From: Penicillus capitatus
Taxonomy: Eukaryota > Chlorophyta
Assembly: GCA_965649825.1 (NCBI GenBank)
Contig: OZ287704.1
Location: 248,001-312,000, forward strand
Direction of reading: 5' to 3'
Length of the DNA: 64,000 bases
The notes beneath the pieces were generated by a model. That model worked only from the letters and a program-made list of their open reading frames with translations, ran no database searches and was not told where the DNA came from. A program made the position numbers and the translations under genes. Shown piece by piece: positions 46,360-58,214 of this stretch. Position 1 is the stretch's first letter, and the number at the start of each line of letters is the position of its first letter.

Positions 46360-47540
46360 ATGCACAGACACAGCGCCGTGCTGTACGAAAAGGTCTTCAC
46401 ATTCGTTTCATTACACATCAGGGGCGCGTTCGACGATGTGATGACCGACGTCTGTGTGGACCCACGCATTCAACAGCGTCTGTTTTGCAGGTCTCGCCTG
46501 GTGTCGGCCGCGGGGTACGCAACGGCATGTCCACAAGCCTCGTTGCCACACAGGGCGTTGCGTATTTCGAGCAGCCGTGTGCGTCGCTCTTTGACAATTG
46601 TCCACAGCAGCAGCGTCGAGAAGGTAGATGAATCAATGGAGAAGCTCAAAGCCGAGGCCCCACGCCCAATCGGTTTCATCTTGGACGAAGAGGTGATCAT
46701 CGCCGATCAGGCGTCTTCGGTGTTACAGATCACCCATTGTAGGCTATCCTATCTAAGAGTTCCTTCCCCATCAAACCAGCAGATCTCATTGCTCGAGCCA
46801 AAGAGGTTTTGGCGAACGACAAAGGGGGTTTCCTGTCCGATGCAGAAGATGTCGACACAGAGGCCTTTGTGTTTATGTCGTCCATCTTTGGGCCTCTGAA
46901 CTATGCACAAGTGCGCGAAATTTCCAAGTCCTCTAAGATGAGAGAGGCTTCTCCTGTCTCCTTTCCGTGTTACCACCACTTCTGGGTGGATCCTTCTGAA
47001 CCCAGTCGCGTGTGGTACACTGTCAGGTATCGCCCTTAATGCATCAGACAATCAACTAAACAGAGCTCAATATCGCCAGGATGTACACGAAGAACACAGG
47101 CCCGATTATGGGTCAGCCTGCCACAAACAAGGCATCTCCATCCCATCGGAGAACGACTCGACAGAGAGAGATCCTGTATGTACCATAGGTCGTCGATGCA
47201 ACGCCTTGTATGCACTCTCTTGTGTTCAACGAAAAGGGGAAAGTCATAAAAGCCACTACCGGCTATGTCATGGACAGGGTGCGTGTTACGGCAGATAACG
47301 GTGATTGTGATCTGTGAGTGAGCTCGCAAGCAGGATCTGGGCAATACAGGAGGACTGAGTGACATCCTTGGGTACCGTTATGCTATTGGAAGACCTTTGC
47401 CCGTTCCCGAAGGTCGACCCTATCAACGCAGCTTTGCCTTCCGCGTAAGAAACCTCTCCCTTCCGTATCGTGTGTGTGAAATTTGTGCCCAGGTGTTTAA
47501 CTTCATAACTACTGTGGCGCAAACCTTCAAGAAAGGATGA
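46360..47540 (+). CDS. SnoaL/NTF2-like protein, tandem copy C
   Basis: Third tandem paralogue. From the ATG at 46360 the N-terminus contains Ala/Ser/Arg-rich leader sequence (GYATACPQASLPHRALRISS), then KLKAEAPRPIGFILDEE, SFPIKPADLIARAKE, VFMSSIFGPLNYAQ, YHHFWVDPSEPSRVWY, NTGPIMGQPATNK, VVDATPCMHSLVFNEKGK, TTGYVMDR, LPVPEGRPYQRSFAFR and the last exon VFNFITTVAQTFKKG. The intron after ATNK shows no usable GT donor; an AAG|GC donor with the acceptor before GTCGTC keeps the frame. If that donor is not used the copy would be a pseudogene. An internal ATG at 46441 is an alternative start. Confidence 0.6.
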
Positions 47541-47800
47541 GGACCACTCCCATCATACCATTCCCACATTCTCAGCCCCAACAATACATTCTTTGTTTCC
47601 ATAAGGTGGCGCGTTTTCGTGTCAATCTGCATTGCATCCAGTCTACGGACTACCTGAGCGACGACGATCGAGCTTCGATCTCGATTGCGCGGCACGTAGG
47701 GTGATTCACTTCGTCATGCGCGATGGGACACGTGATGTGACAGCTTTCGCAGACGATGGGATCGTGACAGTTCACCGGTGAAGGCGTTCGATTGACGGCA
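47541..47800. other. Intergenic spacer before eIF3e
   Basis: About 260 bases between copy C and the eIF3e start. No feature recognised beyond presumed promoter function. Confidence 0.35.
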
Positions 47801-49084
47801 ATGGCGTCCTACGACCTGACCTCGCGTATTTCGCCTTTCCTCGACCGTCATCTCGTTTTCCCTCTCCTTGAATTTCTTCAAGGACAGGAACTCTACTCCC
47901 AGCGCGACATCTTCGAAGCCAAAATCGAACTGCTGAAGAAAACGAACATGGTCGATTTTGCCATGGACATCTACCGCGCCCTAAACGACACCGAGGATGT
48001 GCCGGATGAAATGATGACCATTCGCGCGGATGTCGTTGCCACACTGCGTAAACTCGAAGCCGATGCCAGAACCATTATGCATTTCCTACAAGACCCAAAC
48101 AACGTCAAAAATCTGCGGCAGGACAAAGCCTTGAATCAGAAATTCCTGGAGGAGTCGTATAAGATCGGTCCGGCGCAGATCGATGCTCTCAGTCGATTTG
48201 CCAAATGCCAATTCCAGTGCGGAAACTACGGATCTGCATCGGAGCTCTTACAGAGCTACCGTCTGCTCTGCACAGATCCCAAGAAAAGTCTAAGTGCTTT
48301 GTGGGGGCGCTTTGCTGCGGATATCCTTCTACAGAATTTTGATTCGGCTCTGGAGGATCTTGGCAAACTGAAAGAAGCGTTCGATGCGACGCAATCTGTC
48401 ACATCACCGCTGATGCAGCTTCAACAGCGAACTTGGCTCATGCACTGGGGACTGTTCGTTTTCTGGAATCATAAAAACGGAATGCATGCTCTTATCGATC
48501 TATTCCTTCAGGATGATCGATATCTCAGCGCACTGCAAACGAACGCACCACATCTTCTGCGTTACGTCGCGGCCGCAGCCATTGTCAGCGTTCGTCAGCG
48601 CTCTGTCGTTAAGGACCTTGTCAAAGTTATCGAACAGGAGAAGTATCAGTACTCCGACGTGGTTACCGAATTCCTGGAGTGTCTCTATCTGCACTACGAC
48701 TTCGATAGCGCCCAAAAAAAGCTTGAGGAATGCCACGATCTGCTGGAGAATGATTATTTCTTAGCTGGGTACAAAGAAGACTTCGTTGCCAATGCACGAC
48801 TGGCAATCTTCGAGACGTACTGCCGTCTGCACAAGTGCATCGATATTAAGACGATATCCGCAAAGCTCGATATGGACATCGAGACGGCCGAAAGATGGAT
48901 CGTCAATTTGATCCGCAGTGAGAAGCTGGACGCGCATGTCGACGAGAGAGCAGGGACCATTGTCATGGGTGCTTCGTCCAATCCGTCCATTTTCGATCAG
49001 ATCGTCGATCGGACACGAGATCTATCGATCCGTACTTTCCGTCTCGCTAATGAAGCCGTTGCTGACATTCCTGCGGCATTGTGA
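47801..49084 (+). CDS. Eukaryotic translation initiation factor 3 subunit E (INT6-like)
   Basis: Subunit of the eIF3 scaffold on the 40S ribosome. A single intronless frame of 427 residues from the ATG at 47801 (MASYDLTSRISPFLDRHLVF), which is the conserved N-terminus of eIF3e. LLEFLQGQELY, LLKKTNMVDFAMDIY, helical repeats in the middle, and a C-terminal PCI/winged-helix region (RLAIFETYCRLHKCIDI, LDMDIETAERWIVNLIR, AHVDERAGTIVMG) all match the family in order and length. Unlike most neighbours it lacks introns. The next gene starts 56 bases after its stop, on the same strand. Confidence 0.95.
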   Translation: MASYDLTSRISPFLDRHLVFPLLEFLQGQELYSQRDIFEAKIELLKKTNMVDFAMDIYRALNDTEDVPDEMMTIRADVVATLRKLEADARTIMHFLQDPNNVKNLRQDKALNQKFLEESYKIGPAQIDALSRFAKCQFQCGNYGSASELLQSYRLLCTDPKKSLSALWGRFAADILLQNFDSALEDLGKLKEAFDATQSVTSPLMQLQQRTWLMHWGLFVFWNHKNGMHALIDLFLQDDRYLSALQTNAPHLLRYVAAAAIVSVRQRSVVKDLVKVIEQEKYQYSDVVTEFLECLYLHYDFDSAQKKLEECHDLLENDYFLAGYKEDFVANARLAIFETYCRLHKCIDIKTISAKLDMDIETAERWIVNLIRSEKLDAHVDERAGTIVMGASSNPSIFDQIVDRTRDLSIRTFRLANEAVADIPAAL

Positions 49085-49140
49085 GAATGATCGGATGTTG
49101 GGCGGGGATCTGTGCGCTTTGGCAAGGTAGCTGTCACATC

Positions 49141-49728
49141 ATGGACGACCATAAACTCCGACTGCGCTTCGAAAACGGACTGAGCACTTCGCGAGGGGAG
49201 AATGCCGTGCGACGCGTGTACAAGAGAGTCAGGGCAATGCTCAGCAGCTCGTCCCCCGAAGAGCGCCTCGATGCCGCACACGGGCTGCTACGCGACCAAG
49301 AGACGCTGAGAGAACAGCTGCTCGTTCAGCAGTTTCGAGCTCAAAAATTCGCAAAACGTCGCGTCGAGGGCACAACAGAAAACGTAGAAAAGCGCCGCAT
49401 CGATCTCGAAGCCGAACTGGAAGAACGACGTAACACGTATCACGATTTGAAAACACGTTTTCCCAAGACCGAGACAAAAGGGCGACAAGAATCGCGTGAC
49501 CTCCTGCTGCCTGCCTCGACATGCGAAACGCAACTGGCTCAGCTGCGAAAGAGAGAAGAAGAACTCGACCGTCTGATTCATCAACAGCGTCGAGATTTTG
49601 AAAAGTGGAAAGAAATGGCCGTCCTTGTGGAGGACGTCCTGCGTGAACTGCCATCGACGGAGGACCTCCAGACCAAATCCAAATCAACCGACTCACCCGC
49701 AAGCGATGTCGAACCGAGAATAAAGTAA
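49141..49728 (+). CDS. Small coiled-coil protein, THOC7-like
   Basis: A 195-residue intronless frame from the ATG at 49141 (MDDHKLRLRFENGL). Most of it is coiled coil with heptads of Glu, Arg and Leu. The layout resembles THOC7 of the THO/TREX mRNA-export complex: an N-terminal basic segment, a long coiled coil, a turn around ERRNTYHDLKTRFPKTETK and a final RKREEELDRLIHQQRRDFE. The similarity is in pattern rather than strong motifs, so the name is tentative. Confidence 0.45.
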   Translation: MDDHKLRLRFENGLSTSRGENAVRRVYKRVRAMLSSSSPEERLDAAHGLLRDQETLREQLLVQQFRAQKFAKRRVEGTTENVEKRRIDLEAELEERRNTYHDLKTRFPKTETKGRQESRDLLLPASTCETQLAQLRKREEELDRLIHQQRRDFEKWKEMAVLVEDVLRELPSTEDLQTKSKSTDSPASDVEPRIK

Positions 49729-49859
49729 CGACGACTCTGCCGCCATCTCTGTGGACACGTGATGTGTATAGAGTACGGAAGAAAGATATGGATGCCTAAA
49801 TGAGCGGGGTCGAGTCTAGAGGGGTTGGTTACACGTGTGTCCTGTCGATGCGTGCAAAA

Positions 49860-50581
49860 TCATTGCTGCGGTGGCATAGGAAACCCTAGATCGGAATAGA
49901 GTTGCCGCATACGGTCCTTCATTCCCTGGATCAGACAGAAACGCTTTTCGGCATCTTCTGGGAAGAGAGAGTCATGACCATCATGCTCTTGGAATGTGCC
50001 TCCTTCATCGCTTGGATTAAGTGTTCCTGGATATCGTCCAGTTCAAGTTCGAGGACAGATTCTGTAAGTTCCACGGATTTCGGCTCCTGATTTCCTGTAA
50101 CGACCACGCGGACCAGTTCGTCTTCATCATAGCCCTCAAATTCGACTCTAGAGGCAGAATGCTGAAAAGGGATCTTCGTGAAATCGGGCGATGGTACTGG
50201 GAGAGCTCTTCTTGTACTTTCTGTGCCTCGACAGATGCGCGAGCTTTGGCATCTTGTGCCGTTTTCAGCAGTTCCGAGAAATTAGAGAATGGATTCTACA
50301 GAACACGGCATGAGATGACATCCCTTCAGATGCCACCTCGACGTTGTCGCACTTTATCCGCATCGCCATTCGTTTCTTTAGAATTCCCTTCTCCAAAAAT
50401 GCTATGCGTTCGACGGGGCAAGCGCGTTGCACCTCTGCCGCCGAGATCTCTATCAAGAAGTACGTTTGTGCGGGTGGTTGGTCGAGTGTGAGACGGACCG
50501 TCGTTTCAGACGCGTCACACACCGAATCTGAGCATGGCGGATGTGTCCGCAGCGTCCCAGAGCGACGCGTGAGCGGACCAT
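49860..50581 (-). CDS. STIC2/YbaB-family nucleoid-associated protein, plastid-targeted
   Basis: Five exons (50581-50523, 50434-50353, 50295-50198, 50147-49979, 49925-49860) sum to 474 nt, 157 residues. The leader MVRSRVALGRCGHIRHAQIR is Arg-rich and acid-free, as expected for a plastid transit peptide. The mature part has a helix (NPFSNFSELLKTAQDAK to KVQEELSQ), then the YbaB core (VEFEGYDEDELVRVVVTGNQ, ELTESVLEL, IQEHLIQAMKEAHSKSM) and a short Pro-rich end. YbaB/EbfC proteins bind DNA as dimers; plant STIC2 works in the chloroplast stroma. The gene is head-to-head with SMARCC with only 64 bases between ATGs. Confidence 0.88.
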
Positions 50582-50645
50582 CGTCGAAGAAGCGCCCAAC
50601 CAAATCGAAGCCGTTTCGTCAAACGATCATCCCATTTTCGACAAA

Positions 50646-53600
50646 ATGGATGCGAAACCCGATGCCTTCGCTCCCGCCTTGCAATTCGAAGTCGGCCTTC
50701 CCTTCACAGTCACACTATGTGACATAGTATGTGTCGCCAGAGTGCCTACTATGCAAGGAAACTCTTTCCTCTGGTGGAACGACTCGGCTCGGAGTTCGAA
50801 GACGAGTGGCGCCTGCAGGTCAAGGACGTGGGTCTGTTCTTCAAACAACTGACCGGATTTCTCGAAACGGCCTTTGGCAGAAACGTATGTCCTTGCTGGC
50901 GAGACCCCGATGGAGGTGTGTTCGTTCGTTCGGTTCGTTTAGTCGACGGAGAGACGCTTTCCAAAACTCCCGGCGCACTTGCTCCGAGACACCTCCATCC
51001 ACGGAAGCGTGCTTTTCATACTAAAGACCTACCATACCTATCTCAAAGACAAAGGCATCGGTCCAATTGATTTTGAAAATACAGCTTGTCGTGAACAGGT
51101 ACACTGCATCTCCTTGAATCGCTGTCAATGGCGGCGGCGATTGTGCTTGAACAGAATCTGCAATTTCTGTCACATCTACGACGGACTTTGCTTGAGTGTG
51201 GATGGATGAAAATCCCTGTGGTCTATGTGGATCCCACGACGGGACAGAGCAGAGAGGAACTCGAAGCGATCGTGCATTCTTTGGGAGGACGCGTCAGTTC
51301 TTCGCCCAACGATCCGTCTATCACACACATGGTCTATCCCTTTGGACCGGAGGGCGACCCGGACGATGGCGTACAGTACCTCAGATCTCTCGAAACGAGG
51401 TTGGCAGAGAGATGGCGCAATAAAAGTGTGATAAGTGTGATGTAGACCGGGAGAATTCTTTGTGCATTACTGGTATTATCCGGACAGCTACGACAACTGG
51501 ATGCCAGCGGATGTGGCACCAGAGAACTTGGAACCGGATCGAAAACCGATTGGTCCCTGGAAAATCTACACACGGTTCATGCAGCCGCCCATTCACTGAA
51601 ACTTGCACCATGAACGGAGGCGTGTCTCTCGTGTGCGAAGGTGGTTGACAGACTCACAGAAGTTCAACGAGTGGATGAATCCAATCGATTACGAGACAGA
51701 AGAGTTTCAGGATGAACAGGAGGTGCTGCAGGAGCAACAAGACCAAGGAGAAGACACCAAAAGTATGGGATCTGTTGCTCCCGTGGCTCGGCTGATCTAT
51801 CGCTGTCAGCAATTGATGAGGAAGAGGAAGAAGAGGAGGAGGAGTCCAATGGTCTCAATTCGGATGAAGACGTCGATTCTGTGATGACGGATGACAAGAC
51901 GCAGCACAAACGAAAGAGAGATGCCCTCAATGAATTCCTCATATCGACCACTCCGCCGGCAGCCGAGACGAATGCCGTTGACAGTGTTCGTCGATTGAGA
52001 AGCGACAGTCATCGTCCGGAAGTGGATGAGACCGCCGCTGTCAAAGTGGCACCGAACGTGACCAAACACAAACCTCTGGACGTCTCCAAAGACGCCTTCA
52101 GTGGCGCTGTGGAAAACATTTCACACTGTGTCGAGTGTCCGAAGATGGAGGTCGATTGTGAGACGGAGTTGGACGATGATGTCGAGTACCATAAGCAACT
52201 CTATACGGTTCCTGCTCATGCAGCGTGGTTCGATTGGGATTCTGTGCATCCCATTGAACAGGAAGGGGTGCCACTTCGCCGAGGAGACGAGGATGGTGTT
52301 GATCCAGATTTCTATCAGAAGTGTCGGAATACGATGATCGATAAGTTTCGTGAGAAGTCCCATCGCCGATTGTCGTTTTCCGACATTCGCCGGAAGCTCT
52401 CGGGAAATGTGGACGAGATGAAGCGCATTTATGATTTTCTGATGAAGTGGGGATTGATCAACTACTTTCCAGCTTCCAGTTCCCATGTGGCAAAGAAAGC
52501 CAAAGGAGCTGTGGATGATGGGATCTCTGTCTCTGTCCCATCATCGGCGCCGCCCCTCATTCATTTCTCAAACTCTGTGACGCTTCCGGAGATGGATGCC
52601 GCCGTCACTCATGGCAACGAGCTCGCTTTCAGTCTGCTAAACAAACCGAATAAGTATGGCAAGACCGTAACGGATGCCAACTCGCAGCCAGGGGCCATTC
52701 GATGCAGCGCCATGCCATGGATCGAATGCACCGATACGTACTACCATTGCATCACCCAAGCAGATATCGATCTCTGTCAGCAAGCGTACTCTGAGGGACG
52801 CTTTCCGCCCGGAACCTCGGCAAAGGACTACATCAAGGTCAATGCGCTGGCTTCGGCGAAAACGGATGCCAATGGATGGACGGATCAGGAGACGCTGCTT
52901 CTCCTGGAAGCGATCGAGATGTACAAAGATGACTGGGCAGAGATTGCCGAACATGTGGCAACAAAGTCGCAGTTGCAATGCGCGATGCATTGGCTGACGA
53001 TGTCGATCGAAGACGATTTCGTGGACGATGTTCTCCGTCCGACGGAACAGGGAGCCTTTCAGGCGAGCGACGAAGACTTTATGAAACGGCTCCCCTTTGC
53101 AGATGCACGCAACCCAGTCATGGCACAAGTGCGTCACTCAAATCGTCATGTTGTCGTATTGACTGAGTATTGGACGATGATAGATTGCCTTTCTAGCAGC
53201 GATGGTGAGTCCAGAAGTGGCAGGTGCCGCTGCGCAGGAAGCATTGAGTTATCTGTCGCAACAGGATGGTGAAATGATGGATGGTCAGACGCAGCCACTG
53301 TCCTCTTCCACCCTTCCACAGAGCACAGGTTCGCAAAACTGAAGTCCCGAATGACACATCCTTGATGGTATGACAGCAGGAATGAGCATAGACACGATGC
53401 GACGTGCTGCCGTGGAGGGACTCAAATCGGCCACGATCAAAGCAAAGCTCCTGGCAGAACAGGAGGAACGCGAAATTCAGCGGCTGATGAATACTGTTCT
53501 CCATTCTCAAATCAAGAAAATTGAAATCAAGTTGAACTACTGTGCCGAACAAGACAAGGTCCGCCGCCTTGCGCCGCCACATCTTGTCGCAGTTCATTTT

Positions 53601-53773
53601 TCTAGGCTCTGGATGATGAGAGGAGCCGTCTTCAGTGTGTCCGGCAACGTGTGCAGCCAGACAGGCTGCAATTTAGACCTGCTTCAAATTCGCAGGCCGA
53701 TACGTCAGCGGAGGACACAGACATCAGGTCTCCAACAGATAATGGTGTATCCGAACAGCAGGGACATACGTAA
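50646..53773 (+). CDS. SWI/SNF complex subunit SMARCC/SWI3-like
   Basis: Core scaffold of SWI/SNF chromatin remodellers. Exons begin 50646-50690, 50741-50884, 50943-51098, 51155-51399, 51446-51574 and 51641 onward; later introns lie near 51764-51810, 53126-53191, about 53332-53380 and about 53549-53600. The N-terminal module matches animal SMARCC (SAYYARKLFPLVERLG, RRFPKLPAHLLRD, FFVHYWYYPDSYDNWMPAD, TDSQKFNEWMNPIDYE), followed by an acidic run. Next is a SWIRM domain (FDWDSVHPIEQEGVP to MKWGLINYFP), a SANT domain (WTDQETLLLLEAIEMYKDDW to ALHW-like end) and a C-terminal helix (KLLAEQEEREIQRL). The order matches SMARCC. The presence of the animal-like N-terminal module in an alga is notable. 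Confidence 0.92.
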
Positions 53774-53882
53774 CCGTAACCATGAGTGACCGACCGATTG
53801 TTGCAAACACATGTCATGTCCCGGACAGAATTGATTCGTAAATGTCTTTTTGGATAAGACAGACAAACAGACAGACCATCGC
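53774..53882. other. Convergent 3' spacer
   Basis: Only about 110 bases separate the stops of the SMARCC and UPF2 genes, so their 3' untranslated regions probably overlap. Confidence 0.4.
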
Positions 53883-56800
53883 TCAGCGGCGTCGGTAACG
53901 TCGTCCTCCATACGTAAAGGAAGCCTGTCCACCGTGATGTCCTCGTCCTCCTTTCGAATACCGATGGTGACCACTGCTGTGCCAGAACTCATCCTCTTCG
54001 TCCTGCTCATGCGAAGCCAACACGCGCTCTTTGATCAACGATCGATCGGCGGCTTCTTGATTATCGTGGTCTCTCTGTCGCACGGCCATCGTCACAGACA
54101 ACGGTACCTCCAGGCGACGAGAGGTATCGTCTTTGCCGCCTTTCTTGAGCAAGACTTTGAACGGCATCTTCTCCGTCGGCATTTCTCTTTTGACATTGGC
54201 ATCGTCGATCGGTTTGATCTGATCGGGTGTCAATCTCTGATGCTCCTGTAAGAGAGCCTGTAGACCCTGTTCGAATTCGAGATCGATCTCGGGTGCGGCA
54301 TGCTTTCGCCCGTGTTCCACCACATCGTCGTCATCCAACCCCACGCCTTCGATCGACTCATCTGTCTCGGCTATTTCTTCCTGCGATTCTTCCTCGTCGC
54401 CTTCCGATCCACTCTTGCCAGCATCTGCCAGAATTCATATGTTCTGAAATGGCGTGACGTTTATAGATGGCGACATGCACCCACCTTCTTGGCTGTTGAG
54501 TTCAGCTTCGATTGCCTCGACGGCTGCGTTTGCATCTTCGAATGAAGTGAATCTGCATGTTATGTCGTCAGTCCCTCTCAGCCACATCTTTGCTTCATGT
54601 ATTGACGTACCGTTCCAAATCTGGCCTGAGATGCTCAAAGACGTCAGAAATCTCGAATTCGATGTCCATCGACAACGGAGGCTTGCTCAAGATATACCTC
54701 TGAAAATACACAAGAAAGCGATCCATCTTCTTCTTTCCGGTTCCCTTGCCAAAATAACGACCGCACGTTTTCAGAACAGTACACACCTGTCAGCACATTC
54801 TCCATCCATATCACACAAGTGCTTGAACTCGACGGCGAACCATTTTGATTCGAAAAGCGTCTCCAGGTGGATCCATCTTGGCCATCTCTTCGGGCGTCGC
54901 TCTGCCAAAGCTCAGCATCCAGTACAGCGTCTCAAATATTGTCTTGGAATCGATGAGTCTGTAGTTGTAGAGCTCTCCAAAGAAATGCACGTGAGCCACT
55001 CGATGCTGATAGAGTCCCAAAGAAGGAAGTTCCATTCCCAGTTGAATCTCCTCAAGTACAGCATCCACCACACTCACCGCCAAACTGTCATTGTACTTTG
55101 CCAGTCCCGAACACAGTGATGCCACCAGCGGAACTCGAGCATAGAGCTTGACATTAGCCTTTAGCATACAGTGCACCACAAAATTCTCATGCTCTTCCCA
55201 AGAAAGCTTTCTGAGTTTTTTCAAGACTTCACGGATGGTGCTCTCCGATAGGAAGGTGAAGATGAGATGACGGATGTACTCACGAATGGGTGGCCGTCTC
55301 TTACGCCGGACGCCACTCTTGGGCGGCTTACACTGAAAGTAAGCATTGTCAATCAATGCTCTGTGTCTGGAATCCAGATTCTTAGCGTTCTTAAGACGGT
55401 TCATCTGTTCCAGCCTGCTCTCCATGCGTCCCTGCGTCTCAGGCAGACGCACAAAATAACTGCCGGCTGTCTCGATCAAGGCGCACGCTGCGTCAATGTT
55501 CATATGTGTGAAGTCATCCAGAAGCTGCTTCAAACATGTGAACACGGTCCCATAGTTGATTAACTTGAACTTGCACAGCTCTCCCATATAACGCACGTTG
55601 CTGATCCGAGGCTCCAGTGAGTACGTGCCTGGATCCTTCTTCGCCAAGAGGGCATTGAATTCCTGTTCGAGATGGGCCGCGATGCCAGCTGCCATATCCG
55701 GAAAGACTTGACTCAGATTGGCAGTAATCCGAGCATAGAACGGAATCAACGGCAGACATCCTTTGGGAACGTCACAGAGTGCTCGATTTAGTCGTTTCTT
55801 GGTGGATTTCGAATTGATGTAGCAGAACTCGATGGAAATCTCATCCGTCATATCCCGTGTATAACAATTGCGCAGTTTCTGCAGCAATGCATCCATCTTC
55901 TTGTGTGATGTGACGGATCTCTGTTTGGCATGCATTTCTTCGCTCTCTTTTGGCGTCTGATCTCCATCTGTCGCCTCGGATGTCGTTGCTGTCGTCTCGT
56001 CTTTCTCTTCGATTCGGCCCAAGAGCAATGGAGGCACAATCGAGCGCAGATCGGGCAGAACTTCGTAGAACTCCCGAGTCTCAGCATCGTCGTAAAGCGG
56101 ATGTGTCTGTGCATCCTCAGAGACATCCACCACCTAGACAATACCCGAAGCGCTATCTGTTTCAACATATCGTCCGATGAATGGAGGGGTCACTGACCTG
56201 GACGCCGCCACCTGCAATACGTGCCATCTTGTCTTCCGGAAGGGATGGCATTGTCTTGTCCAAAGATTCTGCATAGTTCACGATCGTGCTGTACAGATGA
56301 TCGAATGCCTGCGTCCAGTCTGACGTCAGATCGCAATAAAGGAAAAGAATAAGGGAGGGTGACTTTTCGCTTGATCTCGTATTCGGCTGCAAGATTTTCT
56401 GGCAGTTCTCCCTTTGCATTGAGCACACGTGTGTTTTCATTCTCTGTGTCCCGTAGCTTCTTGTGTTCGGCAAGCACAGCCTCGAACCAACGATCCAGAG
56501 CAGATGTCATCAGTTGACGCAACTCCAATGCGTCGTTCTCCGATATACGAAATCTGCGATTGCATCCGACTCGGTTTTGCTTTTGTGAGCAGAAGGCACC
56601 GTACCGTTGATGGGTTTCTTTAACGAGCTTCTCATGTGCATCTTGTGCAGATCTCCATGCATTCCGAACCTCCTCTGATGTATCCTAGATGTGACGGATG
56701 TGACAGCGTGTCGTCAATTGCTCGATCGAGATCACTGTCGGCGGTTCTTGAAATTTCAGAATACTGAGAGACAACTGCTGAGGAAGATGGAGCATCTGAG

Positions 56801-57751
56801 TCCGACCGATCTTTGCCAAGGTCGTTAGCAATATGACATTCTGTAGATGCATCTCTGGATCTTTCTCATACTCCACACCCGTCTACAATTCCATCGCTCG
56901 ATAGGGAGTTGCACACACGCACAGCCGTACGAGATCTTTCGCAATACGGAGGAGCACATGCAGTCCATCGAAGATGCCAGCCAAATACAGTTCGATCAAC
57001 AAACGCAGACATGACCGCCGCCGGGCAATCATTATCTTCACTTCCTCTGAAATGTCAGTCACACGTATCAGTAGGGGAGTGCGTCTCTATAAGATCCAGG
57101 ATCTGACCTCCTGGTGTTTTGGATAGATAACTTTTAATCAACGCCTCCTTAACACCCTGTGCGAAATCTGTATACCTCTGGTGTAGCAAACTGCAGATCT
57201 GGGTAGCAGAAGTCACGTGTGAACAGTCAGTAGTCCATCGCGATGTGACAGCGTCACCTCAATAGCAGCCGGCATATCTTTCCCTCGTATGACAGATTCT
57301 GCAATTGCCGTTACCACTTCGCTCACATACTATACCCCCATCTCCTTCGCACGGACTGGATCCAAGAAGAGTGAGATCACACTTTCGTTTGGTTGACACG
57401 CTGCACATCTGCACAGAGAGACTCCTTGTCTTTGAGCGTTATGCTCTTAAGTTTTCGAATCAGTCCATTATTCTTCTTGAAACTGGAATCACACAGCATC
57501 AATTCTTCCTCCGTCGGCTGTTGGGCATTCAAATTGGCCTCTCTTCTGTTCCTTTCCGTTTCGTACTGCTCCCGGACCTTCTCAACCTGCTCTGCATACT
57601 CCTATACACCGACGTCTTTTCAATGCGCTGCCCTGTTCCGCCACTTCACCTTCCATTCGGGCACAGACGTCTCCCAGTCATGTTCACCATGTTCCTCGGC
57701 TGGTGCATCGACAGACATAGCCGCGACGATGATGCCGTCAATGGACGTCAT
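53883..57751 (-). CDS. Nonsense-mediated decay factor UPF2
   Basis: Bridges UPF1 and UPF3 in nonsense-mediated mRNA decay. The start at 57751 (MTSIDGIIVAAMSVDAP) leads by a short intron into a charged helix (EYAEQVEKVREQYETERN), then the first MIF4G domain (DSSFKKNNGLIRKLK, YVSEVVTAIAESVIRG, CSLLHQRYTDFAQGVKEAL, GVEYEKDPEMHLQNVILLT). The second and third MIF4G domains follow (LPLIPFYARITANLSQVF, YMGELCKFKLINYGTVF; FVVHCMLKANVKLYARVP, VHFFGELYNYRLIDSKTIFE), then an acidic linker and the C-terminal UPF1-binding region (EQGLQALLQEH onward), ending in a Gly/Arg/His-rich tail. Many introns; the 56.2-57.3 kb joints were not all resolved. Confidence 0.9.
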
Positions 57752-58214
57752 CTTGCCGATTCTCTTCTTTTTGGTGTTGTACACTACGGGGTGTCGCTCG
57801 CGACGAGTGGCGTCGTTGTGCGATATGAAACCGTATCTTGATCGTGACGATCAGATAAGAGACACCGCGGGGCTCAGCTGGAACGAAGTACGTCTCGATC
57901 TCTGGCGTTGGCGTTGACGGTATGTACGTGCAGTGCCGCCGGAAAACGCGAGAGCGACGGAAGAATCGCCTGATATCGCTCTTGAAACCAGGACTGCGTC
58001 ATCGTCACTCCAAACGACGACCATCTCCGCTGTTTACATTCTGCCACGGAGCCACGTTTGTCGTCGTCGGTTTCGCAGCTGCGTCTCGATCTCGTGGATT
58101 TCTGTCAGATGCGATGTCGTGCGAAATCTGCTCGGACGCTGTCGACCGTCTCGGCGTTCGCGCCTGAAACTGCGTGACGGTCTCCGACGTCACATACCGC
58201 ACTGTTTTGTACAG
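57752..58214. promoter_or_regulatory. Divergent promoter region, UPF2 / CENP-C-motif gene
   Basis: About 460 bases between the UPF2 ATG (minus) and the first ATG of the CENP-C-motif frame (plus). The downstream frame is open back to 57933 but has no ATG there; a 5' exon could lie in this interval. Confidence 0.35.
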
